Assembly (NCBI GenBank): GCA_035513575.1 | Contig: DATKBW010000239.1 | Location: 1 to 26,804 of the forward strand | DNA: 26,804 nt | Direction of reading: 5' to 3' | From: JAHWKI01 sp035513575 | GTDB lineage: Bacteria; Gemmatimonadota; Gemmatimonadetes; Longimicrobiales; RSA9 | Translations under genes and position numbers: made by a program | The notes under the pieces: generated by a model | Databases searched by the model: none | Seen by the model: only the letters and a program-made list of their open reading frames with translations | What the model was told of the DNA's origin: nothing | Shown here: piece by piece, positions 16,947 through 26,024 of the stretch | How the letters are laid out: every line of letters starts with the position of its first letter | Position numbering within the stretch: position 1 is the stretch's first letter

Positions 16947-17920
16947 AGGCAGCGATCCTGGGCGCGACGGGGGCCGTGGGACGGACGATGCTCCGGGTCC
17001 TGGAGGAGCGCCTCCCGCAGATGGACGCGATCGTGCCCCTGGCCTCGCCCCGCTCCGCGGGCGAGCGGCTCACCTGGCGGGGGCGGGAATGGGAGGTGGC
17101 GGTGCCTGGCCCGGGGTCGTTCGAGGGGTGCGGTGTCGCCCTGTTCTCGGCCGGTTCCGGTCTCTCCCGCGAGTGGGCGCCGCGGGCGGCGGCGGAGGGC
17201 GCGGTGGTGGTGGACAATTCGTCCGCGTGGCGCATGGACCCGGAGGTCCCCCTGGTGGTCCCGGAGGTGAACGCGGACCGGGCGGCGGAGCGGCCGAGGG
17301 GGATCATCGCCAACCCGAACTGCTCCACGATCCAGCTGGTGGTACCCCTGGAGGCGATCCGCCGCGCCGCCGGTCTCGTCCGCGTCGTGCTCAGCACGTA
17401 CCAGTCCGTCTCCGGGGCCGGGCAGAAGGGGATCGACGCCTACCGAGGGGAGCGGGATGGGGGCACGGCCACGTCGTCGCCGTTCACCGGTCCGATCTTC
17501 GGGAACGTGATCCCGCGCATCGGGTCGATGGGGGAGAACGGCTGGACCGAGGAGGAGGAGAAGATGCGGAACGAGACCCGCAAGATCCTCGGCATGCCGG
17601 CGCTGGAGGTGGCCGCCACGTGCGTGCGCGTACCGGTGGAGGTGGGGCACGCGGTGACGGCGGCGGTGGAAACGGAGCGGCCGCTGGACCTCGCGGAGGC
17701 GGCGGAGGCGCTGGCGGCCATGCCCGGACTGCGCGTCTTCGGTGCCGACCGGGACCCCCTTCCCCGGGAGGCGGCGGACACCGACGAGGTGTACATCGGC
17801 CGATTGCGGCGGGACCCTGACCGACCCCACGTTCTGCACATGTGGATCGTGGCGGACAACCTCAGGAAGGGCGCGGCGACGAACGCCGTGCAGATCGCGG
17901 ACGTCGTGCTGCGTGGCTAA
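16943..17920 (+). CDS. asd: Aspartate-semialdehyde dehydrogenase
   Basis: Second enzyme of the aspartate pathway: NADPH-dependent reduction of aspartyl phosphate to aspartate semialdehyde, the branch point to lysine/diaminopimelate, threonine and methionine. The 325-residue product has the NADP loop ILGATGAVGRTMLRVLEER (5-23), the catalytic cysteine in ANPNCSTIQ (C127), the GAGQKGI block (about 158-164) and the catalytic histidine in RVPVEVGHAV (H236). The C-terminus RKGAATNAVQIAD is typical. GTG 16943 overlaps the lysC stop, so the two enzymes are translated in a coupled way. The Nudix start lies within its last codons. Confidence 0.96.
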   Translation: MKAAILGATGAVGRTMLRVLEERLPQMDAIVPLASPRSAGERLTWRGREWEVAVPGPGSFEGCGVALFSAGSGLSREWAPRAAAEGAVVVDNSSAWRMDPEVPLVVPEVNADRAAERPRGIIANPNCSTIQLVVPLEAIRRAAGLVRVVLSTYQSVSGAGQKGIDAYRGERDGGTATSSPFTGPIFGNVIPRIGSMGENGWTEEEEKMRNETRKILGMPALEVAATCVRVPVEVGHAVTAAVETERPLDLAEAAEALAAMPGLRVFGADRDPLPREAADTDEVYIGRLRRDPDRPHVLHMWIVADNLRKGAATNAVQIADVVLRG

Positions 17921-18395
17921 GCGAGCCGGCTCCCGCGGAGAGCGGCGCGGCGCGCGGCGGCCGGTGCGGCTGGAGACGAGCGCCGGCGGGGTCGTCTACC
18001 GGCACTCGGGCGGCACCACGTACTACCTGCTGATCCGGGACCCGTACGAGAACTGGGGTCTGCCGAAAGGCCACGTGGAGAAGGGTGAGACCCCGGCGGA
18101 GACGGCGCTGCGGGAGGTGCGGGAGGAGACCGGGATCGAGGCGCTGGCCCTGCGGGAGCCGCTGAAGACGATCGACTGGTTCTTCCGGGAGGGCGCGGAC
18201 CTGATCCACAAGTACTGCCATTTCTTCCTGATGGAGACGCCCGTCGAGGATACGCGTCCGCAGGTGGAGGAGGGGATCACGGAGTGCGTCTGGCTCCCCC
18301 TCGACGCCGCGCTCCGCACCATGACCTACGACAACGCGAGGCAGGTGCTGGAAGCCGCCGGGCACCGGGTCCGGGCCCTCCAGAACGGCGCCTGA
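17913..18395 (+). CDS. Nudix hydrolase
   Basis: Hydrolase of a nucleoside diphosphate linked to another group, 160 residues, cytoplasmic. The full Nudix box is at 53-75: GHVEKGETPAETALREVREETGI, here broken as GHVEKGE / REVREETG, with all metal-binding glutamates present. The preceding strands (ETSAGGVVYR, YYLLIRD, WGLPKG) resemble bacterial Ap4A/dinucleoside polyphosphate or (di)NTP hydrolases. The GTG at 17913 overlaps the end of asd by 8 bp and gives a basic N-terminal tail (KRAGSRGERRGARR). The substrate cannot be fixed from sequence alone. Probably expressed with lysC-asd. Confidence 0.9.
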   Translation: MAKRAGSRGERRGARRPVRLETSAGGVVYRHSGGTTYYLLIRDPYENWGLPKGHVEKGETPAETALREVREETGIEALALREPLKTIDWFFREGADLIHKYCHFFLMETPVEDTRPQVEEGITECVWLPLDAALRTMTYDNARQVLEAAGHRVRALQNGA

Positions 18396-18416
18396 GGGCG
18401 GGAAGGCGGACCGCGA

Positions 18417-19682
18417 ATGAAGCGACTTTCGGGGGTGGCGGACTGGCGGCTGGTCCACGGCGCCGCGGTCCTGGTGGTGCTGGCGCTGTTCCTCCTCGAG
18501 CTCCGCCCGGTCCTCTCCCCCTTCATCCTCTTCGCCGCCCTCGTCGTCCTCATGATCCCGTACGCCGGGAGCGAGTTCCACCGCCTCCTCATCCTCACCG
18601 GCGCCGTGCTGGTGCTCCTCTGGATGCTCAAGGCGCTCGGGACGCTGCTCGCTCCGTTCGTCCTGGCCTTCGTGCTGGCGTACATCCTCGATCCGGTGGT
18701 GGACCGGCTGGTCCGGTGGAGGATCCCGCGGGGGCTGGCCATCGTGATCCTGGCGCTCCCCGTCGCGGGGACGTTCGTGGCCCTGGTGCTCGTGGGGATC
18801 CCCGCGCTCGCGGAGCAGGTCGAGACGCTGATCCGGCGGGTGCCGGAGGCGGTGGAGAAGCTGGCGGCGTGGATCGAGGGGCTCCAGGCGGGGCTCCTGG
18901 GGATCGACCTGCCGCTCGTGGACGAGCGGGAGCTGGCGGAGCGGCTGCGGGGCCTGTCCCCCGCGACCGTCACCGACTTCCTGGAAGAGAAGCGGGCGGC
19001 GATCGGGGAGCGGTCGTGGCAGGCGGTGCTGGGGCTGGGGCGGGGGATCGGGACCGTGCTCACGATCCTGGGCTACATCGTGCTGACGCCCGTCCTGACG
19101 TTCTACCTCCTGCGGGACTGGGACCGCATCACGGCGCGGCTCTCCGCGAACATCCCGCGCCGCCGCGCCGCGTCGTGGTCGGCGTTCGCCCGGGAGTACG
19201 ACCGGCTCCTCTCCCGCTACCTCCGCGGCCAGCTCCTGGCGGCCGCGATCGTCGGGGTGCTGACGTGGCTCGGGCTCTGGATCGTCGGGTTCCCGAACCC
19301 CGGGCTGGTGGGCGCGGTGGCCGGAGTGTTCAACGTGGTCCCCTATCTCGGACTGCCGGTCTCGCTGGTGCCCGCCATCATCATCGCCCTGCTCAGCGGC
19401 TCCTTCCTCGCGGCGATCCTGAAGCTGGCCATCGTGTTCGGGATCGTGCAGGTCCTGGACGGCAACGTCATCGGGCCGCGCATCGTCGGCGAGTCGGTGG
19501 GGCTGCACCCGGTCTGGGCGATCCTCGCCATCACGGCAGCCGGCGTGCTCTACGGCTTCGTCGGGCTGCTGCTCGCCATCCCCGGCGCGATCCTCGTGAA
19601 GCTCCTGGTGGAGGCCGGGCTGGACCGGTACCGTCACTCCCAGGCATACCTGGGGGCCGGCGCCGATGGGCCCGCGGGCTGA
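18417..19682 (+). CDS. AI-2E family transporter (PerM/UPF0118)
   Basis: Polytopic inner-membrane protein of the AI-2 exporter/PerM family, 421 residues; substrates differ between members (AI-2, ions), so none is assigned. The N-terminal half has hydrophobic segments (VLVVLALFLLELRPVL, LLILTGAVLVLLWML, FVLAFVLAYILDPVVD). A soluble helical stretch of about 115 residues follows (EQVETLIRRVPEAVEKLAAW...RAAIGERSW). Then come the family hallmarks TPVLTFYLLRDWDRI, GVFNVVPYLG (about 302-311), VQVLDGNVIGPRIVGESVGLHP and LYGFVGLLLAIPGA. The gene begins 21 bp after the Nudix stop, behind a GGAAGG site, and is likely in the same transcript. Confidence 0.93.
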   Translation: MKRLSGVADWRLVHGAAVLVVLALFLLELRPVLSPFILFAALVVLMIPYAGSEFHRLLILTGAVLVLLWMLKALGTLLAPFVLAFVLAYILDPVVDRLVRWRIPRGLAIVILALPVAGTFVALVLVGIPALAEQVETLIRRVPEAVEKLAAWIEGLQAGLLGIDLPLVDERELAERLRGLSPATVTDFLEEKRAAIGERSWQAVLGLGRGIGTVLTILGYIVLTPVLTFYLLRDWDRITARLSANIPRRRAASWSAFAREYDRLLSRYLRGQLLAAAIVGVLTWLGLWIVGFPNPGLVGAVAGVFNVVPYLGLPVSLVPAIIIALLSGSFLAAILKLAIVFGIVQVLDGNVIGPRIVGESVGLHPVWAILAITAAGVLYGFVGLLLAIPGAILVKLLVEAGLDRYRHSQAYLGAGADGPAG

Positions 19683-19715
19683 GGCTGGCGCGCGAAATGC
19701 GAGGGGAGGGCGCGC

Positions 19716-19736
19716 GCCTTGCCGGAACGGCAGGGC
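19716..19736 (+). terminator. Hairpin after the AI-2E family transporter gene
   Basis: GCCTTGCCG / CGGCAGGGC, a 9-bp stem with one wobble and loop GAA, 33 bp after the stop. There is no U-tract. The left arm overlaps a possible -35 (TTGCCG) for the next gene. Confidence 0.35.
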
Positions 19737-19748
19737 CGGGGGTACCAT
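19719..19748 (+). promoter_or_regulatory. Possible promoter of the ferredoxin-NADP+ reductase gene
   Basis: TTGCCG (19719-19724), an 18-nt spacer and TACCAT (19743-19748), 43 nt before the GTG at 19792. It overlaps a hairpin, so the call is tentative. Confidence 0.3.
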
Positions 19749-19791
19749 GCGGCGCCGAAGCAAAGCCGCGCCTCCCGCAGGATAGCAGAGC

Positions 19792-20832
19792 GTGACGGAA
19801 GAACGCCGCGACATCAACATCATCGGCGGCGGCCCGACGGGGCTGTTCGCCGCCTTCTATGCAGGGATGCGAGGCGCCACGGTCCGGATCATCGACTCCC
19901 TCCCGGAGCTGGGCGGCCAGCTGATGGCGCTCTACCCCGAGAAGTATGTCTACGACGTGGGCGGGTTCCCCCGGATCACGGGGAAGGACCTGGCGCTGCA
20001 CCTGATCGAGCAGGGGACCCAGTTCGATCCGGAGATCCGGCTGGAGGAGCAGGTGGGCGAGCTGATGCGGGAGGAGGAGGGGTTCACCCTCGTCACCGAC
20101 CGGGGCCGCCACGCGTCGCGGACCGTGCTGATCGCCGCGGGGAAGGGGGCCTTCGCCCCGCGGGTGCTGGAGTGCGAAGGGTACGAGAAGCTGCTCGGCC
20201 AGGGCGTCGAGTACCACGTGAAGGAGCCCTCGCGCTATGACGGCAAGCGCGTTCTGATCGTCGGCGGCGGTGACTCCGCGGTGGACTGGGCGCTGGGGCT
20301 GAAGGACCGCACGAAGCGCCTGGTGCTGATCCACCGGCGGGGAGGGTTCCGCGCCCATGCGCACTCGATGCGGCAGATGGAGGAGGCGGTGGAAGCCGGG
20401 CGGGTCGAGCTGCTGACGCACCGGGAAGTGCGGGCGATCCACGGCGACCACTGCGTGACGGGTGTGACGATCTTCGACAACCGCACCGACGCGGACACGA
20501 CGCTGGAAGTGGACGCGGTGCTGTCGCTGATCGGCTTCCGACCCGACCTGGGCCCCGTGGGTCGGTGGGGGCTCGACCTGGAGCGGAACACCATCCGGGT
20601 GAGTCCCACGATGGAGACGAACCTTCCCGGCGTGTTCGCCGCGGGTGACGTGGTGACGTACGAAGGGAAGCTGGAGCTCATCGCGACCGGGTTCGCCGAG
20701 GCGGCGATCGCAGTGAACCACGCGGTGCACAGGATCGACCCGAAAGCGCGGGTGAACCCGGGCCATTCGACGAATCTGAAGGTGTTCAAGGACCGAGAGG
20801 AAGCGCAGCCGGTGGGAGCCGGCCGCGACTGA
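19792..20832 (+). CDS. Ferredoxin/flavodoxin-NADP+ reductase, thioredoxin-reductase fold (type 2)
   Basis: FAD enzyme that passes electrons between NADPH and ferredoxin or flavodoxin; cytoplasmic, 346 residues. The FAD motif is IIGGGPTGLFAAFYAGMRG (10-28), followed by LPELGGQLMALYPEKYVYDVGGFP (about 37-60), a signature of the YumC/TrxR-like FNR group. The NADPH motif is VLIVGGGDSAVDWALGL (154-170). The second FAD motif is GVFAAGDVVTYEGKLELIATGFAEA. The CxxC disulphide of thioredoxin reductase is absent after the NADPH motif region, which separates it from trxB 2 kb downstream. The start is GTG with a modest AGGA site. A stand-alone response regulator follows by 23 bp. Confidence 0.92.
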   Translation: MTEERRDINIIGGGPTGLFAAFYAGMRGATVRIIDSLPELGGQLMALYPEKYVYDVGGFPRITGKDLALHLIEQGTQFDPEIRLEEQVGELMREEEGFTLVTDRGRHASRTVLIAAGKGAFAPRVLECEGYEKLLGQGVEYHVKEPSRYDGKRVLIVGGGDSAVDWALGLKDRTKRLVLIHRRGGFRAHAHSMRQMEEAVEAGRVELLTHREVRAIHGDHCVTGVTIFDNRTDADTTLEVDAVLSLIGFRPDLGPVGRWGLDLERNTIRVSPTMETNLPGVFAAGDVVTYEGKLELIATGFAEAAIAVNHAVHRIDPKARVNPGHSTNLKVFKDREEAQPVGAGRD

Positions 20833-20855
20833 GGCTGCCCGAACACGAGATCGCC

Positions 20856-21239
20856 ATGAGCGACGACCAGAAGAAGACCGTGCTGCTGGTGGAAGACAAC
20901 GAGGACAACCTCGTGGTCTACCGCACCATCCTGGAGCACGTCGGCTATGCCGTGATCGAAGCGCGCGATGGCGAGGAGGGTGTGAGTCGGGCGCGCTCCG
21001 AGCACCCGGACATCATCCTGATGGACATCTCCATCCCCAAAATGGACGGCTGGGAGGCGACGGAGCGGCTGAAGGGGGATGGCGCCACGGCCGACATCCC
21101 GATCATCGCGCTGACCGCCCACGCCCTCGAGGAGGACCGGGCCAAGGCGATGCGCGCGGGGTGCGATGGCTACCTGGCGAAGCCGGTCGAGCCGCGGCGG
21201 GTGGTCCAGGAGGTGGAGAAGTTCATCGGGCGGCCCTAG
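20856..21239 (+). CDS. Stand-alone CheY-like response regulator receiver
   Basis: Single receiver domain of 127 residues with no output domain. The phospho-acceptor is D57 (IILMDIS), the acidic pair is E13/D14 (LVEDNEDN), the switch Thr is T87 (IIALTAHA) and the conserved Lys is K109 (YLAKPVE). The MDGWEATERLK and TAHALEEDRAKAMRAGCDGYLAKP blocks are like DivK/CheY-type receivers that partner with hybrid histidine kinases. No kinase is encoded nearby. The gene begins 23 bp after the reductase gene, without a promoter of the local type, so co-transcription is likely. It must act by protein-protein contact; the partner is unknown. Confidence 0.92.
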   Translation: MSDDQKKTVLLVEDNEDNLVVYRTILEHVGYAVIEARDGEEGVSRARSEHPDIILMDISIPKMDGWEATERLKGDGATADIPIIALTAHALEEDRAKAMRAGCDGYLAKPVEPRRVVQEVEKFIGRP

Positions 21240-21278
21240 CCCGCGTCCCGCCGGGGTCCCACCCGGCCCGCGTTTCCC

Positions 21279-21318
21279 GCACGGCCCGGCGCTCCCGACG
21301 GAGGACGCCGGGCCGTGC
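21279..21318. terminator. Strong bidirectional hairpin between convergent genes
   Basis: A perfect 13-bp stem, GCACGGCCCGGCG / CGCCGGGCCGTGC, whose 14-nt loop can form a further CTCC/GGAG pairing (21292-21295 with 21300-21303). It lies between the response regulator (stop 21239) and the minus gene ending at 21330. No U-tract follows on either strand. Confidence 0.65.
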
Positions 21319-21329
21319 CGCGTCGGCGG

Positions 21330-21938
21330 TCAGACGGTCCAGGAGCGGAGCGCGGAAAGCGTCGCCAGGCAGGCGGCCTCCTCCACGGACCGTTCCACCA
21401 GGGCGACCCCCGGGAGAAGCGCGTGGCTGCGCGCGGCCGTCGCTTCCACCACGACCATCACCGCGTCGTGGCCGAACAGGTCCGTGGCGCGGAGGCCATC
21501 GAGCCCGAGGCGGAGGTCCGGGTCCAGCGCCTCGGCGGCGTGGAGGCACGCGAGGGCGGCCGCCCGCGCCCGCCCCGCGCGGGTGTCCGGCTCCTCGCCC
21601 GTGCCCTCCGTGATCCGGCCCCCGGAGCGCAGCCGCACGGAGCAGCGGGCGTGGTGGTCGGCGCGGTGGACCTCCAGGCCATCCAGCGCGAACCGGGGGA
21701 GGGCGCCGTGGTCCCGCGCGGTGGCCGGCGCCGCCCCGACATGGACGCGGTCCGGGGTCGTGGCGACGGCGCGGTCGCGGAGGAGGCCGAGGGCGGCGTC
21801 GCGAAGCGCCGCGGTGTCCGCCTCGGGGGTGACGGCCAGATAGACGCGAGGTCCGTGGGGCGGATCGAGGAAGGCGGAGGCGGCGAGGACGCCGGGTAGG
21901 CGTTCGAGGGCGGAAGAGAGTTCCTCTCCCGACGTCAC
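21330..21938 (-). CDS. Unknown-function protein, paralog of the next gene (202 aa)
   Basis: I do not recognise the family. It aligns along its length with the 259-residue product just upstream in the same operon. Shared features are an N-terminal unit (LERLPGVLAASAFLDPP...RVYLAV) and a C-terminal unit, CSVRLRSGGRITEGTGEEPDTRAGRARAAALACL-type (about 98-131), HDAVMVVVEA, and a final VERSVEEAACLATLSALRSW. The C-terminal pattern (strands, GxGxGPDxxxA helix, strands, A-x-L-x-A-L helix) recalls the regulatory domain of 2-isopropylmalate synthase; this is my inference only. The start is GTG, 4 bp after the upstream gene's stop, with GGAG 11 nt away. There is no membrane or signal segment. Confidence 0.68.
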   Translation of the reverse strand: MTSGEELSSALERLPGVLAASAFLDPPHGPRVYLAVTPEADTAALRDAALGLLRDRAVATTPDRVHVGAAPATARDHGALPRFALDGLEVHRADHHARCSVRLRSGGRITEGTGEEPDTRAGRARAAALACLHAAEALDPDLRLGLDGLRATDLFGHDAVMVVVEATAARSHALLPGVALVERSVEEAACLATLSALRSWTV

Positions 21939-21942
21939 CGGG

Positions 21943-22722
21943 TCAGCCGCTCCAGCGGTTGGTGGCCTGGAGCGCGGCGAGAATGCCCGCCTCTTCGGGG
22001 GATCGCGCGAGGGGCGCGGCGCCGGCGAGCGGGACCGTCATCCGATCGAGCAGGGCGGTGGCGGAGATGATGACGTACGCGCGGCCGCGGGACGCGGAGA
22101 TGGCCGCGCCCTCCAGCTCCAGGCGCACATCCGGCCTGGCCTGGACGATGGCGTCCAGGACCCCGCGCGCCGCGGCCTCGGCGCGCCCGGCCGCGGTGTC
22201 CGGCCCCGACCCGCGTCCGGTGATCAACCGGTCGCCGTCGCGCAGCATCACGTCGCACGCGCACAGCTCCGCATCGCGCATGGAGTGGAATTTCACGTAC
22301 TCGAGCCGCGCGGCCGCGACCCGGTCCTGGACCCGGGGCTCCTGCCCGCCCTTCCCCGTGGCCGCGCCGTTGCGGGTGGGCGGCGCCTGCCCCGTCCCCG
22401 TGCGGTCGGCGCCCCCGTTCCCGGGCGGCTCCGCCGCACCGGACAGGGTGCGGCCGTCCGCGCCCTCGCCGTCGTCGCTCGTCGCGCGGATCTGGGCGAC
22501 ACTGACGATGCGCCGGTCGATCTCGATGCCCAGCCCGGCGCTGAGGGCCGACTCGACGTTCCGCACGACCTGCTTGGGGTGGACCCCGGCCGCGGAGAGG
22601 ATGTGGATCTCGACGATGCGGCCGATGGAATCGGTCACCACATGGGCGGAAACGACCCCTGCGAGAGACGCGAGGAGGCGCTCGGCTTCGTTGTCGGACA
22701 GCGATTCGTGGGCGGAGCTCAT
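21943..22722 (-). CDS. Unknown-function protein with two ACT/LeuA-dimer-like units (259 aa)
   Basis: I do not recognise the family. Three parts are visible. The N-terminal unit (about 15-80) has a beta-beta-alpha-beta pattern (VVSAHVVTDSIGRIVEIHIL, PKQVVRNVESALSAGLGIEID, RRIVSVAQI). A low-complexity Gly/Pro/Thr linker spans about 82-132. The C-terminal unit (about 140-257) has CDVMLRDGDRLITGRGSG, PDTAAGRAEAAARGVLDAI, GRAYVIISATALLDRM and ILAALQATNRW. The C-terminal unit matches the shorter downstream paralog closely. No catalytic motif is visible, so a ligand-binding or regulatory role is possible. The ATG at 22722 lacks a strong ribosome site. The gene is divergent from trxB, with its own promoter, and begins a two-gene operon. 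Confidence 0.72.
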   Translation of the reverse strand: MSSAHESLSDNEAERLLASLAGVVSAHVVTDSIGRIVEIHILSAAGVHPKQVVRNVESALSAGLGIEIDRRIVSVAQIRATSDDGEGADGRTLSGAAEPPGNGGADRTGTGQAPPTRNGAATGKGGQEPRVQDRVAAARLEYVKFHSMRDAELCACDVMLRDGDRLITGRGSGPDTAAGRAEAAARGVLDAIVQARPDVRLELEGAAISASRGRAYVIISATALLDRMTVPLAGAAPLARSPEEAGILAALQATNRWSG

Positions 22723-22755
22723 TTCGGCGCCGTAGGGGGGTCCGTGAGCGCCTCA

Positions 22756-22785
22756 AGTCTATCACGGCGCGGTCGTCCTCGGCAA
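22756..22785 (-). promoter_or_regulatory. Predicted promoter of the 22722/21938 paralog operon
   Basis: On the minus strand, TTGCCG (22785-22780), an 18-nt spacer and TAGACT (22761-22756), with an extended TGa before the -10. It ends 33 nt before the ATG at 22722. Confidence 0.5.
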
Positions 22786-22798
22786 CAGCGCCGGCGAG

Positions 22799-22827
22799 TG
22801 GCCGGCCCTGGTGGGGGAACCTATCTT
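22799..22827 (+). promoter_or_regulatory. Predicted trxB promoter
   Basis: TATCTT (22822-22827, continuing GGG) is a good match to the local -10 form. The -35 (TGGCCG, 22799-22804, 17-nt spacer) is weak. The distance to the trxB ATG is 55 nt, leaving a leader of about 50 nt. Confidence 0.45.
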
Positions 22828-22871
22828 GGGCGGGACCGATTGGCTCGGTCGAGGAGACGGCGGATCCGCAC

Positions 22872-22895
22872 ATGATCGACACATGGCGACGATAG
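22872..22895 (+). other. Possible 7-codon minicistron overlapping the trxB start
   Basis: ATG ATC GAC ACA TGG CGA CGA TAG would encode MIDTWRR. It has GGCGGA about 7 nt upstream, a better ribosome site than trxB itself has, and it overlaps the trxB ATG (22883) in another frame. It could couple trxB translation to reinitiation. It could also be chance. Confidence 0.25.
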
Positions 22896-23881
22896 AGAAC
22901 CTGGTGATCATCGGCTCGGGACCGGCGGCATGGACGGCGGCGCTCTACGCGGCGCGGGCGGACCTGTCCCCGCTCGTGGTCGAGGGCGAGCCCGAGGGGA
23001 TCATGCTCCCGGGCGGCCAGCTCATGATCACCACGGAAGTGGAGAACTACCCGGGCTTCCCCGAGGGCGTGACGGGCCCGGAGCTGATGCAGAGGATGAA
23101 GACGCAGGCGGAGCGGTTCGGGACCCGCGCGCGCATGGAGATGGTCGAGCGCGTGGACTTCTCCAGCCGGCCGTTCACCCTCATCAGCCGCAACGGCGAC
23201 GAGATCCGGGCGCGGGCGGTGATCGTGGCCACCGGGGCGAACGCCCAGTGGCTGGGGATCCCGAACGAGGAGCGGCTGGCGCAGAGCGGGGGAGGTGTCT
23301 CGGCCTGCGCCGTCTGCGACGCGGCCCTGCCGATCTTCCGGGAACAGGTCCTGGCGGTGGTGGGCGGCGGCGACTCGGCGATGGAGGAGGCGCTGTACGC
23401 CAGCAAGTTCGCCAGCAAGGTCTACATCATCCACCGGCGCGATGAGCTCCGGGCGTCCCGGATCATGGCGGAGCGGGCGCTGGCGAACGCGAAGATCGAA
23501 GTGCTCTGGAACCAGATGGTGGTGGAGGTCCTCGGCTACGACCAGATCACCGGCCTCCGCCTCGAGGACACCGGGACCGGCGAGCGCACCGATCTGGACG
23601 TGGGAGGGATGTTCGTCGCCATCGGCCACACCCCCAACACGGCTTTCCTCGAAGGTCAGCTCGAGCTGACGCCGAAGGGGTATGTCCGGACCGGCTCGTG
23701 GCGGACCGCCACCAGCGTGGATGGCGTATTCGCCGCCGGTGACGTGATGGACGACTACTACCGCCAGGCGGTCACGGCCGCCGGGACGGGGTGCATGGCG
23801 GCGCTGGAAGCCGAGCGGTGGCTGTCCCACCACGGGCTCGGAGAATCGCCCGTGCTGGAGACGGCCGACGCGCCGGGATAG
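22883..23881 (+). CDS. trxB: Thioredoxin reductase
   Basis: NADPH-dependent FAD enzyme that reduces thioredoxin; cytoplasmic, 332 residues. FAD motif VIIGSGPAAWTAALYAARA (8-26), GGQLMITTEVENYPGFPEGV (44-63), the redox pair in ACAVCDAALP (C142, C145), the NADPH motif VVGGGDSAMEEALYASKF, then HRRDELRAS, and the C-terminal FAD block GVFAAGDVMDDYYRQAVTAAGTGCMAA. The cysteines separate it from the ferredoxin-type reductase at 19792. The frame is open from 22811, but ATG 22883 begins the conserved N-terminus. It has no good Shine-Dalgarno. It is divergent from the paralog operon and converges on the PBP gene with 15 bp between the stops. Confidence 0.96.
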   Translation: MATIENLVIIGSGPAAWTAALYAARADLSPLVVEGEPEGIMLPGGQLMITTEVENYPGFPEGVTGPELMQRMKTQAERFGTRARMEMVERVDFSSRPFTLISRNGDEIRARAVIVATGANAQWLGIPNEERLAQSGGGVSACAVCDAALPIFREQVLAVVGGGDSAMEEALYASKFASKVYIIHRRDELRASRIMAERALANAKIEVLWNQMVVEVLGYDQITGLRLEDTGTGERTDLDVGGMFVAIGHTPNTAFLEGQLELTPKGYVRTGSWRTATSVDGVFAAGDVMDDYYRQAVTAAGTGCMAALEAERWLSHHGLGESPVLETADAPG

Positions 23882-23896
23882 GGGCTCCGGCAGCGG

Positions 23897-26008
<2,112 letters not shown>

Positions 26009-26024
26009 GCTCGCTGGTACCCCA

